Part shown: in pieces, positions 43,326 through 52,138 of the stretch
Layout of the letters: each line of letters begins with the position of its first letter
Numbering within the stretch: the first letter of the stretch is position 1
Assembly: GCA_902825945.1 (NCBI GenBank)
Contig: CADECY010000020.1
Coordinates: 31,740 to 95,739 of the forward strand
DNA: 64,000 bases
From: an uncultured Acidobacteriota bacterium
GTDB lineage: Bacteria; Acidobacteriota; Terriglobia; Bryobacterales; Bryobacteraceae
Direction: 5' to 3'
The notes under the pieces: generated by a model
What the model saw: the letters and a program-made list of their open reading frames with translations, nothing else
Told to the model about the DNA's origin: nothing
Databases searched by the model: none
Made by a program: the position numbers and the translations under genes

Positions 43326-46300
43326 ATGCGACCAGCGTTCGTCTCGCTACTCCTGATCTCCGTTCCCGTCGCGGCGCAAACAGGCCTCGGCAAGATCACC
43401 GGCACCGTCACCGATTCCTCGGGGCTTGCCATCCCCGGCGCCGGCATCACCGCTACGCAAACCGAAACGGGCGAGGTCCGGAAGACGGCGAGCAATCAAT
43501 CCGGCGTCTACGTGCTCTCACCGTTGCCGCTCGGCGTCTATCGAGTCGAGACTCGCAAGGACGGATTCAAGGCGGTATCGCGCGGCGGCGTCCGGATCGA
43601 CGTGAACTCAGTAGTCACGATCGACCTCACGCTCGAGGTCGGCAACGTCTCCGAGCGTGTCACCGTGCAGGAGAGAACGCTCGCCATCGAGACCGAGAAT
43701 GCGGCGATCGGCAATTCTCGATACGAGGTGCAGCTCAAGAATCTGCCGGTGATCGTTCGCGAAATCCAAACGCTCGTCGGACAGACCGCCGGCGTTCCGG
43801 CTGGCTCGACCGACACCGCCGGCGGGACGTTCGCGCAAGGCGGCCGGAGCGCGATGCAAGTACTCTCCGATGGCGCGCAAGTGAATCCGCTGCAGACCAC
43901 CGGATGGCCCGCGATCGACGGAATCGATCGCCGCGCCGATCTCGCACTGCCTTCGATCGATGCGATCGCGGAGGTGAAATTCACCACCAGCGGTGGCAGC
44001 GCCGAATACTCAGCGCCCACGCAGGTGATCGTCGCGTCGAAGTCCGGAACCAACGAATGGCATGGCAGCGCGTTCGAGTTCTATCGCTCGGGCGGCTTCG
44101 GCGCGCGGCGCTGGGCGGTTGCCAACCGGGAGTCGTTCGTGCGGCATCAATTCGGCGGCACGTTCGCGGGCCCGATCCGCAAGGACAAGACCTTCTTCCT
44201 CGGTTCGGTCGACAACTTCCGCCACACGGCGGGCCTCGTTTCGAACGCTCGATATCCGACCGCGGCCGAACGTTCCGGCAACCTGAGCACCTATCTGCTC
44301 CGCACGCCCGCCGTCACACCCCTCGATCCGCTCAACAACGGGCTGGCTTTTCCGAACAACACGATTCCTCTGTCGCGAATCAGCCCGGTGGCCACGGAAC
44401 TGCTGAAGCTGATTCCCGATGCTCCGCAACCGGGCCGCATCCAGGATTTCAACGCCGTCTACTTCAAGCCGCAGTTCGACAATTCCGAGAAGTACGACAT
44501 TCGCATCGATCACATGATCGGTTCGCGCGACAAGATCTTCGCCAAGGCGACCATCGCGCATCTCGACCAAGCGTCGCGCTACGCCGGAGACGTTCCGGGT
44601 TCGCTCGGCGCCAGCGCCAAGAATCAGTGGAACGAAACCGCGTCTTTCAACTGGACCCGAATCCTCAGCCCCACCTCGATCGTCACCGGGCAGTTCACCT
44701 TCCGAAGCATGCCGTTCAAGAACATCCCGAGCGGTGGCGATACGGCCTTCCCGGTGAAGATCAACGATCTCGCACCTGCGCCGCCATTCGCCGGACCGCC
44801 AGCCATCGCGATCGGGACGAACGCCGTGGGCATCAGTCCGCTGTTCGACCGGTTGTTGTTCAACTACTCGGCCGACTACGGGTTCACATTCGATCCAACG
44901 TTCAGCAAGACCATTTCGAACCACACGCTCAAGACCGGGCTCATTTGGCTGAAAGGCTGGAAGACCACTGAACTCGCCTCGCCGCCATATGGCCGCTACA
45001 CCACGGCATCGGACTTCAACAACGCGCGATCGACCACGTCGGCGAGCGGTGACGCGTTCGCGGACTTCCTGCTCGGTTATCCATCCTCCACCGATGTCAC
45101 GACCGGCGAAGTGGGCGGATACCAGCGCAAGCGGAACATCTCAGCGTTCGTGCAAGACGATTGGAAAGTGACGCAGCGGCTCACGCTCAACCTCGGGCTT
45201 CGCTACGACAATTTCGGCTTCTTCGACGAGTGGAATCAGCGCGCCGCAGTGGGCGACTTCGCCACCGGCAAGGTGCTGATCCCATCGGGCAGCCGCGGAA
45301 AGGTCCATCCGGTGTTCCGTCAGTTCGACGATCGCTACCTCGAAGCCGGCCAAGCTGGACTGCCCGATACCTTCATCCAGCCGAATAATCGCGACTTCGG
45401 CCTGCGCGCCGGCGCCGCGTATCGCGTTCGGCCCGATCTCGCCGTGCGGGCAGGCTTTGGCACCTACTACGTCGACTATACAGTGAACGAGTTCCGCGCG
45501 GCGGTCAACGTGGCGCCGTTCGTACGGCGCGCCCAACTTACACGAACCCTGCTCGTCTCGCAACGCGTGGACGTCAATAGCCTCTACACCTTCCAGAACC
45601 CGACCGCGAACAGCTCCGCCGCGGGCGCGGACTCGCAGCTCACCACTCTCGATGGATTCAACCCGAAGTATCCGACGCAGCGGACACACGCCTGGAGCTT
45701 CAGCATCGAGAAGGATCTGGGCCGCCAGATGGGCGTTCGCGGATCATACGCGGGCAATCTCGGACGGAATCTATCTCGCACGGTGCGGGTGAATTCGTGC
45801 GTGCCCGGGCCCACCGAATGCCTGAACCGGGCGGCGAATGATCCCACGGGCCGGCGCTGGACTCAGTTCGGGACCAACATAGGCCAGCGTTTCGGCGATG
45901 GCACGTCCAACTACAACACGATGGAACTCGAGTTCACCAAGCGCTACGCGAGCGGACTTTTCGTGAACGTGAACTGGGCTTGGGCGCGCGTGTTCCGCCT
46001 CGACCCCACGGCGACGAACCCCGTGTCGGCGCCGCTCTGGGACTACGACTACGGTCCGCTGCCGGGCCAGCCGCCGCAGGTCTTCCATTGGAACTTCGTC
46101 TACGAGCTTCCGTATCACGCCAAGGGCGGCGGCTTCGCGCACAAGATGTTCGGTGACTGGAACCTCTCGGGCCTCGGCACGTGGCAATCGGGCCAAGCGT
46201 TGACGATTACCAGTTCGCAAGGACAGAGCCCGAGCGGAGCCACTGGAAATCGCGCGGATCGCATTGCCGACGGCCGTATCGATCAATCGGGCCGGTCCCG

Positions 46301-46640
46301 GAACGACAAGGCCGATCAGTGGTTCGACCGGTCCGCGTATCGCCAGCCGGCTTTTATCGATGCGCGCGCTCCGCGTCCGGTCCGGCAGTTCGGAAGCGCG
46401 GCCGTGAGTACGCTGTACGGTCCGCGATTCTTCAGCTATGACATGACGATCCATCGCGTGATTCAGATCCGGGAGAAGTACCGGTTCCAGATTCGGGCAG
46501 AGATTTTCAATCCGTTCAACGTGCCGATGCTCGGGAATCCGGACACGTCGGTGGAGAGCCCGAACTTCGGGCGGATCCGGGCTTCGAATCCGGCGTATAC
46601 GCCACGAAATCTGCAGTTCGGTGCGAGACTGGATTTTTGA
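43326..46640 (+). CDS. Oar-like TonB-dependent outer-membrane receptor
   Basis: 1104 aa from ATG 43326, chosen because it opens a clean signal peptide MRPAFVSLLLISVPVAAQ; the longer frame to 43065 lacks one. Seen: a CarboxypepD_reg-like domain (ITGTVTDSSGLAIPGAGI, SGVYVLSPLPLGVYRVET), a plug with GQTAGVPAGSTDTAGG, YSAPTQVIVASKSGTNEWHG, and a long barrel ending LQFGARLDF. It differs from the other two receptors in its plug, suggesting a different ligand. It overlaps the following FG-GAP gene by one base (TGATG), so the two are translationally coupled. Confidence 0.92.
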   Translation: MRPAFVSLLLISVPVAAQTGLGKITGTVTDSSGLAIPGAGITATQTETGEVRKTASNQSGVYVLSPLPLGVYRVETRKDGFKAVSRGGVRIDVNSVVTIDLTLEVGNVSERVTVQERTLAIETENAAIGNSRYEVQLKNLPVIVREIQTLVGQTAGVPAGSTDTAGGTFAQGGRSAMQVLSDGAQVNPLQTTGWPAIDGIDRRADLALPSIDAIAEVKFTTSGGSAEYSAPTQVIVASKSGTNEWHGSAFEFYRSGGFGARRWAVANRESFVRHQFGGTFAGPIRKDKTFFLGSVDNFRHTAGLVSNARYPTAAERSGNLSTYLLRTPAVTPLDPLNNGLAFPNNTIPLSRISPVATELLKLIPDAPQPGRIQDFNAVYFKPQFDNSEKYDIRIDHMIGSRDKIFAKATIAHLDQASRYAGDVPGSLGASAKNQWNETASFNWTRILSPTSIVTGQFTFRSMPFKNIPSGGDTAFPVKINDLAPAPPFAGPPAIAIGTNAVGISPLFDRLLFNYSADYGFTFDPTFSKTISNHTLKTGLIWLKGWKTTELASPPYGRYTTASDFNNARSTTSASGDAFADFLLGYPSSTDVTTGEVGGYQRKRNISAFVQDDWKVTQRLTLNLGLRYDNFGFFDEWNQRAAVGDFATGKVLIPSGSRGKVHPVFRQFDDRYLEAGQAGLPDTFIQPNNRDFGLRAGAAYRVRPDLAVRAGFGTYYVDYTVNEFRAAVNVAPFVRRAQLTRTLLVSQRVDVNSLYTFQNPTANSSAAGADSQLTTLDGFNPKYPTQRTHAWSFSIEKDLGRQMGVRGSYAGNLGRNLSRTVRVNSCVPGPTECLNRAANDPTGRRWTQFGTNIGQRFGDGTSNYNTMELEFTKRYASGLFVNVNWAWARVFRLDPTATNPVSAPLWDYDYGPLPGQPPQVFHWNFVYELPYHAKGGGFAHKMFGDWNLSGLGTWQSGQALTITSSQGQSPSGATGNRADRIADGRIDQSGRSRNDKADQWFDRSAYRQPAFIDARAPRPVRQFGSAAVSTLYGPRFFSYDMTIHRVIQIREKYRFQIRAEIFNPFNVPMLGNPDTSVESPNFGRIRASNPAYTPRNLQFGARLDF

Positions 46641-48661
46641 TGAATATGTCGCGTCACCACCGCTTGCTTGCGCGCGCGGCTCTGCTCCCGGTCTCGCTGC
46701 TCTCCGCCGCCGAATTGTTTCGCGATGACTTTTCGAGGTTCGCGCCGGGATTGTTGTCGCAGCCGATGGGCCAATTGAACGGAGCAATTCAGGAGTATCA
46801 CTACATCGAGCATCGCGGAGTCCGCACGTTTCCGTGGCGCAATCCGATCGTGCATACCGACCATTGGGCGGCGGGCGACGAACTCGGCAAGACCTATCTG
46901 GAACAGCATCAGGCCGCCGACGATGCGCGCTACATGCCGCTGTTCGTCACCGGCGACAACGAGTGGGCGGACTACGCGGTCGAGGCGAAGGTCCGGCCGC
47001 TGTCGCTCGAAGGAGAGCGCGGCATCGTCTTCCGCTATCGCACCTCACGCCACTACTACGCGTTCGTCTTCAGCGGGAAAGATACCGTGCGGCTGTTCCT
47101 GCGGCTTCCCTTCGACAAGGGCTTCCGCACGAGTGATTATCGCGAACTCGGCCGCGCGAAGTTCGCGTTCGAAACGACGCGCTACTACACGATGCGAGTC
47201 GAAAACGACGGCCCGCGGATACGCGCGTCGATCGACGGCAAAGCCGTGCTCGAGGCCTCCGACAGTGACGTGCTGAAGGGCCAAGCCGGACTGATCGGGA
47301 ATCGCCCCGCCCGCTTCACGGACTTCCAGGTCTCGGCAAGCGAGGCAGTCCACGCGGCATTCCGGAAGCGCGCCGCCGCGCGCGAGGCGGAGTTCGTGAA
47401 ATTGCGAGCAGCGAATCCGAAGCCCAAGCTGTGGCGCAAATTCGACACGCCGCAGTTCGGGGCGGGACGCAACGTGCGATTCGGCGATCTCGACGGCGAC
47501 GGTCGCATCGACATGCTGATCGGACAGAACGTACCGAAGTTTCGCGGCGATGCGTTCGACCAGATCAGTTGCCTCACCGCCGTCACACTGGATGGCAAGG
47601 TGATCTGGCGTCAGGGGCGTCCCAATCCGGAGAACGGACTTCTCACGAACGACACGCCGTTCCAGATCCGCGACATCGACGGCGACGGCAAGAACGAAGT
47701 GGTGCTGGTGCGCGACTTCCAGTTGCAGGTGCTCGAGGGTTCTACTGGCAAACTCCGCCAGAAGACGTGGCTCCCGAAGGCGCTGCCGAACAACAAGGAC
47801 GAGATTCCGTTCGATTTCAACAACGGCGACTCGATCGTCTTCGTCGATCGCGACATGCTGCTCAAGGATCGCTACAACGGATTTTGGGTCTACGGCCCCG
47901 ATCTCGATCTGAAGTGGGAAGGCCGGGGCCAGACGGGCCACTACCCGTATCCGATCGATCTCGATGGCGACGGCAAGCAGGAGTTCGTGATTGGCTACGC
48001 GCTGTGGAACTCGCAACGCAAGATGCTGTGGTCGCATGACGCGGCGATGAAGGATCATGCCGATGCGATCTCGATGGGAAACTTCACCGGCCGCGAGGGC
48101 GAGGCGCCGCGCGCCTACATCTGCGGCAGCGATGAGGGGCTGGTGGTGATCGGCCGCGACGGGAAGATCATCCGGCAGCAGCGCATCGGGCACACGCAAA
48201 CCCAGAGCGTGGGCAAGTACCGCCCCGAGATGCCGGGACTGCAATTGATGGTCGCGAACTTTTGGCGGAATCCGGGAATCGTGACGCTGTTCGATCCGGA
48301 TGGCAATATCCTCGCGCAGGACGAGATGGTCCCGGGGTCGACGCACCTTGCGCCGGTCAACTGGCGCGGTGATGGCCAGGAGTTCGCGCTGCTTTCCGGC
48401 AATGTTCGCGAGGGCGGGATGATCGATGGGCAACTGCGGCGGGTGGTGATGTTCCCGGACGATGGGCATCCGGATCTCGCCTACCATGTCGCGAACCTGA
48501 CGGGCGATGAGCGCGACGAGATCGTGGTGTGGGATCAGAAGCGTGTGTGGATCTACACGCAGGATCGGCCGTTCACTGGGGGCAAGATCTACAAGCCCGT
48601 GCGGAACCCGGACCATAACGAATCGAACTACCGGGCCAATGTATCGTTGCCGCCACGGTGA
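46640..48661 (+). CDS. Exported FG-GAP propeller protein with a LamG-like N-terminal domain
   Basis: 673 aa from ATG 46640, overlapping the receptor stop. Seen: a signal peptide with MSRHHRLLARAALLPVSLLS; a LamG/jelly-roll-like domain (~25-240: FRDDFSRFAPGLL, ADYAVEAKVRP, GIVFRYRTSRHYYAFVF, YYTMRVENDGPRIRASIDG); and a propeller with calcium-type repeats FGDLDGDGRIDMLIG, RDIDGDGKNEVVLV, IDLDGDGKQEFVIG. This architecture resembles rhamnogalacturonan-lyase-like and concanavalin-type carbohydrate-binding proteins. A catalytic role is not proven. Inferred partner of the co-translated receptor. Confidence 0.72.
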   Translation: MNMSRHHRLLARAALLPVSLLSAAELFRDDFSRFAPGLLSQPMGQLNGAIQEYHYIEHRGVRTFPWRNPIVHTDHWAAGDELGKTYLEQHQAADDARYMPLFVTGDNEWADYAVEAKVRPLSLEGERGIVFRYRTSRHYYAFVFSGKDTVRLFLRLPFDKGFRTSDYRELGRAKFAFETTRYYTMRVENDGPRIRASIDGKAVLEASDSDVLKGQAGLIGNRPARFTDFQVSASEAVHAAFRKRAAAREAEFVKLRAANPKPKLWRKFDTPQFGAGRNVRFGDLDGDGRIDMLIGQNVPKFRGDAFDQISCLTAVTLDGKVIWRQGRPNPENGLLTNDTPFQIRDIDGDGKNEVVLVRDFQLQVLEGSTGKLRQKTWLPKALPNNKDEIPFDFNNGDSIVFVDRDMLLKDRYNGFWVYGPDLDLKWEGRGQTGHYPYPIDLDGDGKQEFVIGYALWNSQRKMLWSHDAAMKDHADAISMGNFTGREGEAPRAYICGSDEGLVVIGRDGKIIRQQRIGHTQTQSVGKYRPEMPGLQLMVANFWRNPGIVTLFDPDGNILAQDEMVPGSTHLAPVNWRGDGQEFALLSGNVREGGMIDGQLRRVVMFPDDGHPDLAYHVANLTGDERDEIVVWDQKRVWIYTQDRPFTGGKIYKPVRNPDHNESNYRANVSLPPR

Positions 48662-49251
48662 GGCGAGGGAGCCCGGCTCCGCTCTTGCCATGAAGGGCGA
48701 TCACCTCGAGTACTTCTCGGACAGCCGGCGAGCGGCTTCGCTGACAGCGAAGAGATTAGCCGCCTGTCGAGTGCGACTGGATTCGCTTCAAGTATTGAAA
48801 CGGCGCCAGTGAGGGGATGGTCGGGTGCTCAAGTAGTTCTTCCGTCGAAGCACCAGTACCGATGGCTCTTGCGCGTGATCCCTGATATCCCCGACGCTTG
48901 CACGGCTGGTAGCCTCGAGGCGGACGTATCCCGAAGCGAATTGCTGAACACCTCCACCGTGTCACGATCGCTGTCAGGCCGAGGACCGGGACCCAAGCTC
49001 GCGCTGGGCTAACCTTCCGCCTCCTGAGCCAAGCGCCTCAGGCCCGGCGATGATCTTGGCCCACTGGGAGGCCGGAAGCTCTTGCTCTGCCGACAGATTC
49101 CGAAGACGGATGGACGCCGTCAACGCCGATTGTATCCGAGCGTCATGTCGCCGCCATTAGCATTAGCCTCGCGACTCGGCCTCCCCTGCCGCGGGTCCAC
49201 CGCAGCTTCGATCCGTCAGGCCGCCCCGCGAACGCGCCGCGAACATTTGTC
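48662..49251. other. 590-nt intergenic region, no gene recognised
   Basis: No ORF here has a supported start or a family match. One minus-strand frame (~48965-48790) reads FASGYVRLEA and could be a fragment of an older gene, but it is not identifiable. The last ~40 nt lead into the GntR promoter. Confidence 0.5.
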
Positions 49252-49281
49252 TTGACACCCAGGTGTCACAAGCGTCATAGT
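49252..49281 (+). promoter_or_regulatory. Promoter of the GntR-ABC operon (leaderless type)
   Basis: A consensus -35 TTGACA (49252-49257), 18-nt spacer and CATAGT (49276-49281) ending 6 nt before the GTG start at 49288. There is no Shine-Dalgarno, so the mRNA probably begins at or next to the start codon. Confidence 0.6.
49253..49268 (+). promoter_or_regulatory. Operator palindrome, probable GntR autoregulatory site
   Basis: TGACACC-CA-GGTGTCA is a perfect 7+2+7 inverted repeat that overlaps the -35. A repressor dimer bound here would block RNA polymerase. A second, looser inverted repeat CACAAG-N12-CTTGTG (49267-49290) runs into the start codon. Confidence 0.65.
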
Positions 49282-49287
49282 ACACTT

Positions 49288-49686
49288 GTGATCCCGTTCC
49301 GGCTCAATCCGCAGTCGGGCGTCCCGGTGCACGAACAACTCGTGCAGGCCGCCAAGAAAGCGATCCTCTCGGGCCGGCTGCGTCCGGGCGATCCGTTTCC
49401 ATCGGTGCGGACGCTCGCGGCTGGTTTGAAGATCCACGCGAACACGGCGCAACGCGCGGTCTCGATCCTGAAGCAGGAGGGGTTGCTCGACATTCAACCG
49501 GGCATCGGCACGGCGGTGGCTGCGCGCGCTCCATCGGCGCGGTCCGAGCGCACGCGTCTGATCCGCGCGGAGATGGAGCCGATCCTCGTCGAGGCGATGC
49601 ACATGGGCGCGACGCTCGACGAGTTTCAGCAATTGGTGGCGGGCGAGTGGCAACGGCTCGCGCCCAACACGAAGCAGGAGGTGTGA
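49288..49686 (+). CDS. GntR-family regulator, YtrA subfamily
   Basis: 132 aa from GTG 49288. An in-frame TTG at 49252 is inside the -35 and is rejected. Seen: an N-terminal winged helix-turn-helix (IPFRLNPQSGVPVHEQLVQA, PSVRTLAAGLKIHANTAQRA, GLLDIQPGIGTAV; ~1-77) and a short ~55-residue C-terminus, the layout of YtrA-type repressors. These regulate adjacent ABC transporters by ligand- or stress-induced release. Context: the ATPase and permease genes follow with overlaps. The operator palindrome at its promoter fits autoregulation. Confidence 0.9.
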   Translation: MIPFRLNPQSGVPVHEQLVQAAKKAILSGRLRPGDPFPSVRTLAAGLKIHANTAQRAVSILKQEGLLDIQPGIGTAVAARAPSARSERTRLIRAEMEPILVEAMHMGATLDEFQQLVAGEWQRLAPNTKQEV

Positions 49687-49691
49687 ATCGC

Positions 49692-50579
49692 ATGGTCCAC
49701 ATGGAATCGCTCACCCGGCACTTCGGGCGGGTGAAGGCGCTCGACTCGGTGACGCTCGACGTTCCCGGCGGTTCGGTGTTCGCGGTCGCCGGTCCGAACG
49801 GCGCGGGCAAGTCCACGGCATTGAAAGTCTGCGTGAACCTGCTACGGCCGAGTTCGGGCCGAGTCACGATCGACGGAACCGATTCGCGGCGATTGGGCCC
49901 GGCCGAGCTCGCGAGGATCGCCTATGTGTCCGAACATCGCGCGCCACCCGGCTGGATGACCGCTCGGGAGTGGTTCGCCTACTTGCGCGCTTTCTATCCG
50001 GATTGGCGCGCGGACGAACTCGACGTGCTCGTCCGGCAACACGACTTGCCGCTCGATCGCAAGCTTGGCTCGATGTCGCGCGGACAACGGATGCAGGCGG
50101 CGTTGTGCGCGGCACTGGCTTATCGCCCGAAGCTGCTATTGCTCGACGAACCTTTCAGCGGTCTCGACGTGCTGGTCCGCGATCAGTTGATGGAAACGCT
50201 CGCCGCTCGAAGCGGAGAGATCACGATCGTTCTCGCCTCGCACGATCTCGCTGAAATCGAGAGCTTCGCGACGCACGTCGCCTACATCGCCGGCGGACGG
50301 CTGCGATTCGTGGAGGAGATGGGCGCGTTGTCGAGCCGGTTCCGGGAGATAGAGGTATTGCTCGACGCCCCGGGTGCGGATCTGCCGGCCGGAATGCCGA
50401 AAGGCTGGCTACAAACCGAGCGCTCAGGATGCATGGTGCGTTTCATCGACAGCCAATTCCAGCCCTCGGCGAGCGAGTCCGATATCCGCGCGCTGTTTCC
50501 AGAAGTGCGGGAAGTGGCCGCACGGCCGCTTCCGTTGCGATCGATCTTCGTGGCCTTGGCCAGAAGGGGAGCGGTATGA
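49692..50579 (+). CDS. ABC transporter ATP-binding protein
   Basis: 295 aa from ATG 49692, 10 nt after AGGAGG (49676-49681); a GTG at 49683 overlapping the gntR stop is an alternative. Seen: Walker A GPNGAGKS (34-41), signature SMSRGQRMQ (a variant of LSGGQ), Walker B LLLLDEPFSGLD and the switch His in LASHD. The C-terminal ~80 residues are specific to this exporter type. It powers the permease encoded next, which it overlaps by 4 nt (ATGA). Confidence 0.92.
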   Translation: MVHMESLTRHFGRVKALDSVTLDVPGGSVFAVAGPNGAGKSTALKVCVNLLRPSSGRVTIDGTDSRRLGPAELARIAYVSEHRAPPGWMTAREWFAYLRAFYPDWRADELDVLVRQHDLPLDRKLGSMSRGQRMQAALCAALAYRPKLLLLDEPFSGLDVLVRDQLMETLAARSGEITIVLASHDLAEIESFATHVAYIAGGRLRFVEEMGALSSRFREIEVLLDAPGADLPAGMPKGWLQTERSGCMVRFIDSQFQPSASESDIRALFPEVREVAARPLPLRSIFVALARRGAV

Positions 50580-52120
50580 GACTCGTCTGGCACATCTTCC
50601 GTAAGGACCTGCGGAGATTCCGCTGGCACATGCTCGCGCCGATGGCGATGTTGGCGTTTACCGCGCATCTCGACGCCGCGCGCACTGGCGCCACACCTGG
50701 AGCGCTCGAGGGCTGGTTGCATCTTCTCGTTCCGCTCGCCTGGAGCTTCCTCATCGCGTCGCTGATGCGGGAGGACTCACCTATCTCCGAATCGAGCGAA
50801 TGGAAGACCCTGCCGCTCCGTTGGCAACAGTTGTTGGGTGCCAAGCTGTTGTTTGCGATCGTGGCGATCCACGTTCCTTTGTACGCCGCTCAGTTCTACG
50901 TTCTTGCCGCGCGCGGACTCGGTCCCGGCGCCAACATCGGCTTTCTGCTCCAAAATCAATTCGATTGGTTCGTGACGCTGACGCTCTCTTCGGCCGCGCT
51001 CGCCGCGCTCGTGAGCAGCACGGCGCAATTCATGGCCTGCGCGATACCGTTGGCAGCGGCTCTCGCTTACATTTCAGACGGTCTCGTGTTCGCGCAATGG
51101 ATTCACATGCCGCGAGTGCAACTGTTGCCTCCGGCGATCGTGCTGGTGGTGGGTTCAGTGGTGGTCCTGGTGTGGCAATACCGCCGCTTGCTGCTGCCGC
51201 TGGGCAGAGCCGCCGGCGCTTGTACGGTGGCCGTTGCTCTCGTGCTTCAAGTGTGGCTGCCGCGCCGCGCGACGGCCACACTGCAGATGGCCCTGGCGCC
51301 CGCGCATGCTGGATCCGTTTCGATCGCCGCGGGGCCGCCCGTGAGTTTCGACAAGCACCCGCTCGGCATGTATGCGCTGAGTGGAATCGTTACCGCGATT
51401 CCCGTCCAGGTGTCGGGATGGCCGGAGGTTGAAGCCATCCCCACGCCGGTTTCACTGGAGTTGATTACTCCCGCTGGCGAACGCATCGCTGCGGATTGGC
51501 CCAACTGGAAGTACGGCCCCGCCGAGCCGCTCGAGTTCACAGGATTCTTACAGATGGAGGGACACACGCCCGAGTGGCAGGTCTTGCACATGAGTCCCCA
51601 CGTCTACGAAAAGTTTCGAGGGAAGAAGCTGAAGTTGCGAGCTTCCATCGTGCTCGCCCTGCGCCGATATCTGCCTCCGGTGGACCTCGCGCCGGAAGGA
51701 TGGACGCAAGTGCCGGCCAGTGGACGATGCTCCGCCGCGGTTCTGCCCGAGATGCTGAGCCGCGGGATGCTGAGAACCTCCTGCGAATCCGGCGCGCCCA
51801 CTCCGTTCGGCGCGCGGGTACGCCTGATCGACCGGGGAACGGAGCGTCAATGGACTGGCGGGCTCGGCGGATCGCGAACCGTCATGCTTGCGCCGCAGAC
51901 GGCGTTGCTGTCGCCGGTCCACCGGCGGGATGCATTCTTCCAACTAATGGACGGTGAAGTCACCGCGCCCAACATGAAGTGGATGGTGCCGCGGCAGGCA
52001 TTGCCGGGTGCGACGATACAAGTGGCGTCCGTGGTGAGCGCTGGCACATTGCTGATCGATTATGAGTTCGACGGGATCTCGCTCGAAGACTACACGATTC
52101 CCAACCCGGCGGTTCCGTAG
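50576..52120 (+). CDS. ABC permease with a large extracytoplasmic C-terminal domain
   Basis: 514 aa from ATG 50576. Seen: about six hydrophobic helices in the first ~245 residues (HMLAPMAMLAFTAHL, LLVPLAWSFLIASL, LFAIVAIHVPLYAAQF, LSSAALAALVSS, LPPAIVLVVGSVVVLV, ACTVAVALVLQVWL), then ~265 hydrophilic residues. These include DLAPEGWTQVPASG, RVRLIDRGTERQW and FFQLMDGEVTAPNMKW. ABC-2-type permeases usually have no such tail. A damaged second copy of this tail's DNA lies at ~55.96-56.30 kb. Substrate unknown; an export or membrane-stress role is typical of YtrA operons. Confidence 0.75.
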   Translation: MRLVWHIFRKDLRRFRWHMLAPMAMLAFTAHLDAARTGATPGALEGWLHLLVPLAWSFLIASLMREDSPISESSEWKTLPLRWQQLLGAKLLFAIVAIHVPLYAAQFYVLAARGLGPGANIGFLLQNQFDWFVTLTLSSAALAALVSSTAQFMACAIPLAAALAYISDGLVFAQWIHMPRVQLLPPAIVLVVGSVVVLVWQYRRLLLPLGRAAGACTVAVALVLQVWLPRRATATLQMALAPAHAGSVSIAAGPPVSFDKHPLGMYALSGIVTAIPVQVSGWPEVEAIPTPVSLELITPAGERIAADWPNWKYGPAEPLEFTGFLQMEGHTPEWQVLHMSPHVYEKFRGKKLKLRASIVLALRRYLPPVDLAPEGWTQVPASGRCSAAVLPEMLSRGMLRTSCESGAPTPFGARVRLIDRGTERQWTGGLGGSRTVMLAPQTALLSPVHRRDAFFQLMDGEVTAPNMKWMVPRQALPGATIQVASVVSAGTLLIDYEFDGISLEDYTIPNPAVP

Positions 52121-52126
52121 AGCTGC

Positions 52127-52132
52127 TAACAT
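52127..52132 (+). promoter_or_regulatory. -10 element abutting the giant secreted protein start (leaderless type)
   Basis: TAACAT ends 6 nt before the ATG at 52139 (spacer CGGGTC, no Shine-Dalgarno). The permease stop is only 18 nt upstream of the ATG, so readthrough from the ABC operon is also possible. Confidence 0.4.
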
Positions 52133-52138
52133 CGGGTC

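Noticed and set aside
47045..48691. 548-codon minus-strand open frame
   Set aside because: Antisense to the LamG-FG-GAP gene; no signal peptide or domain.
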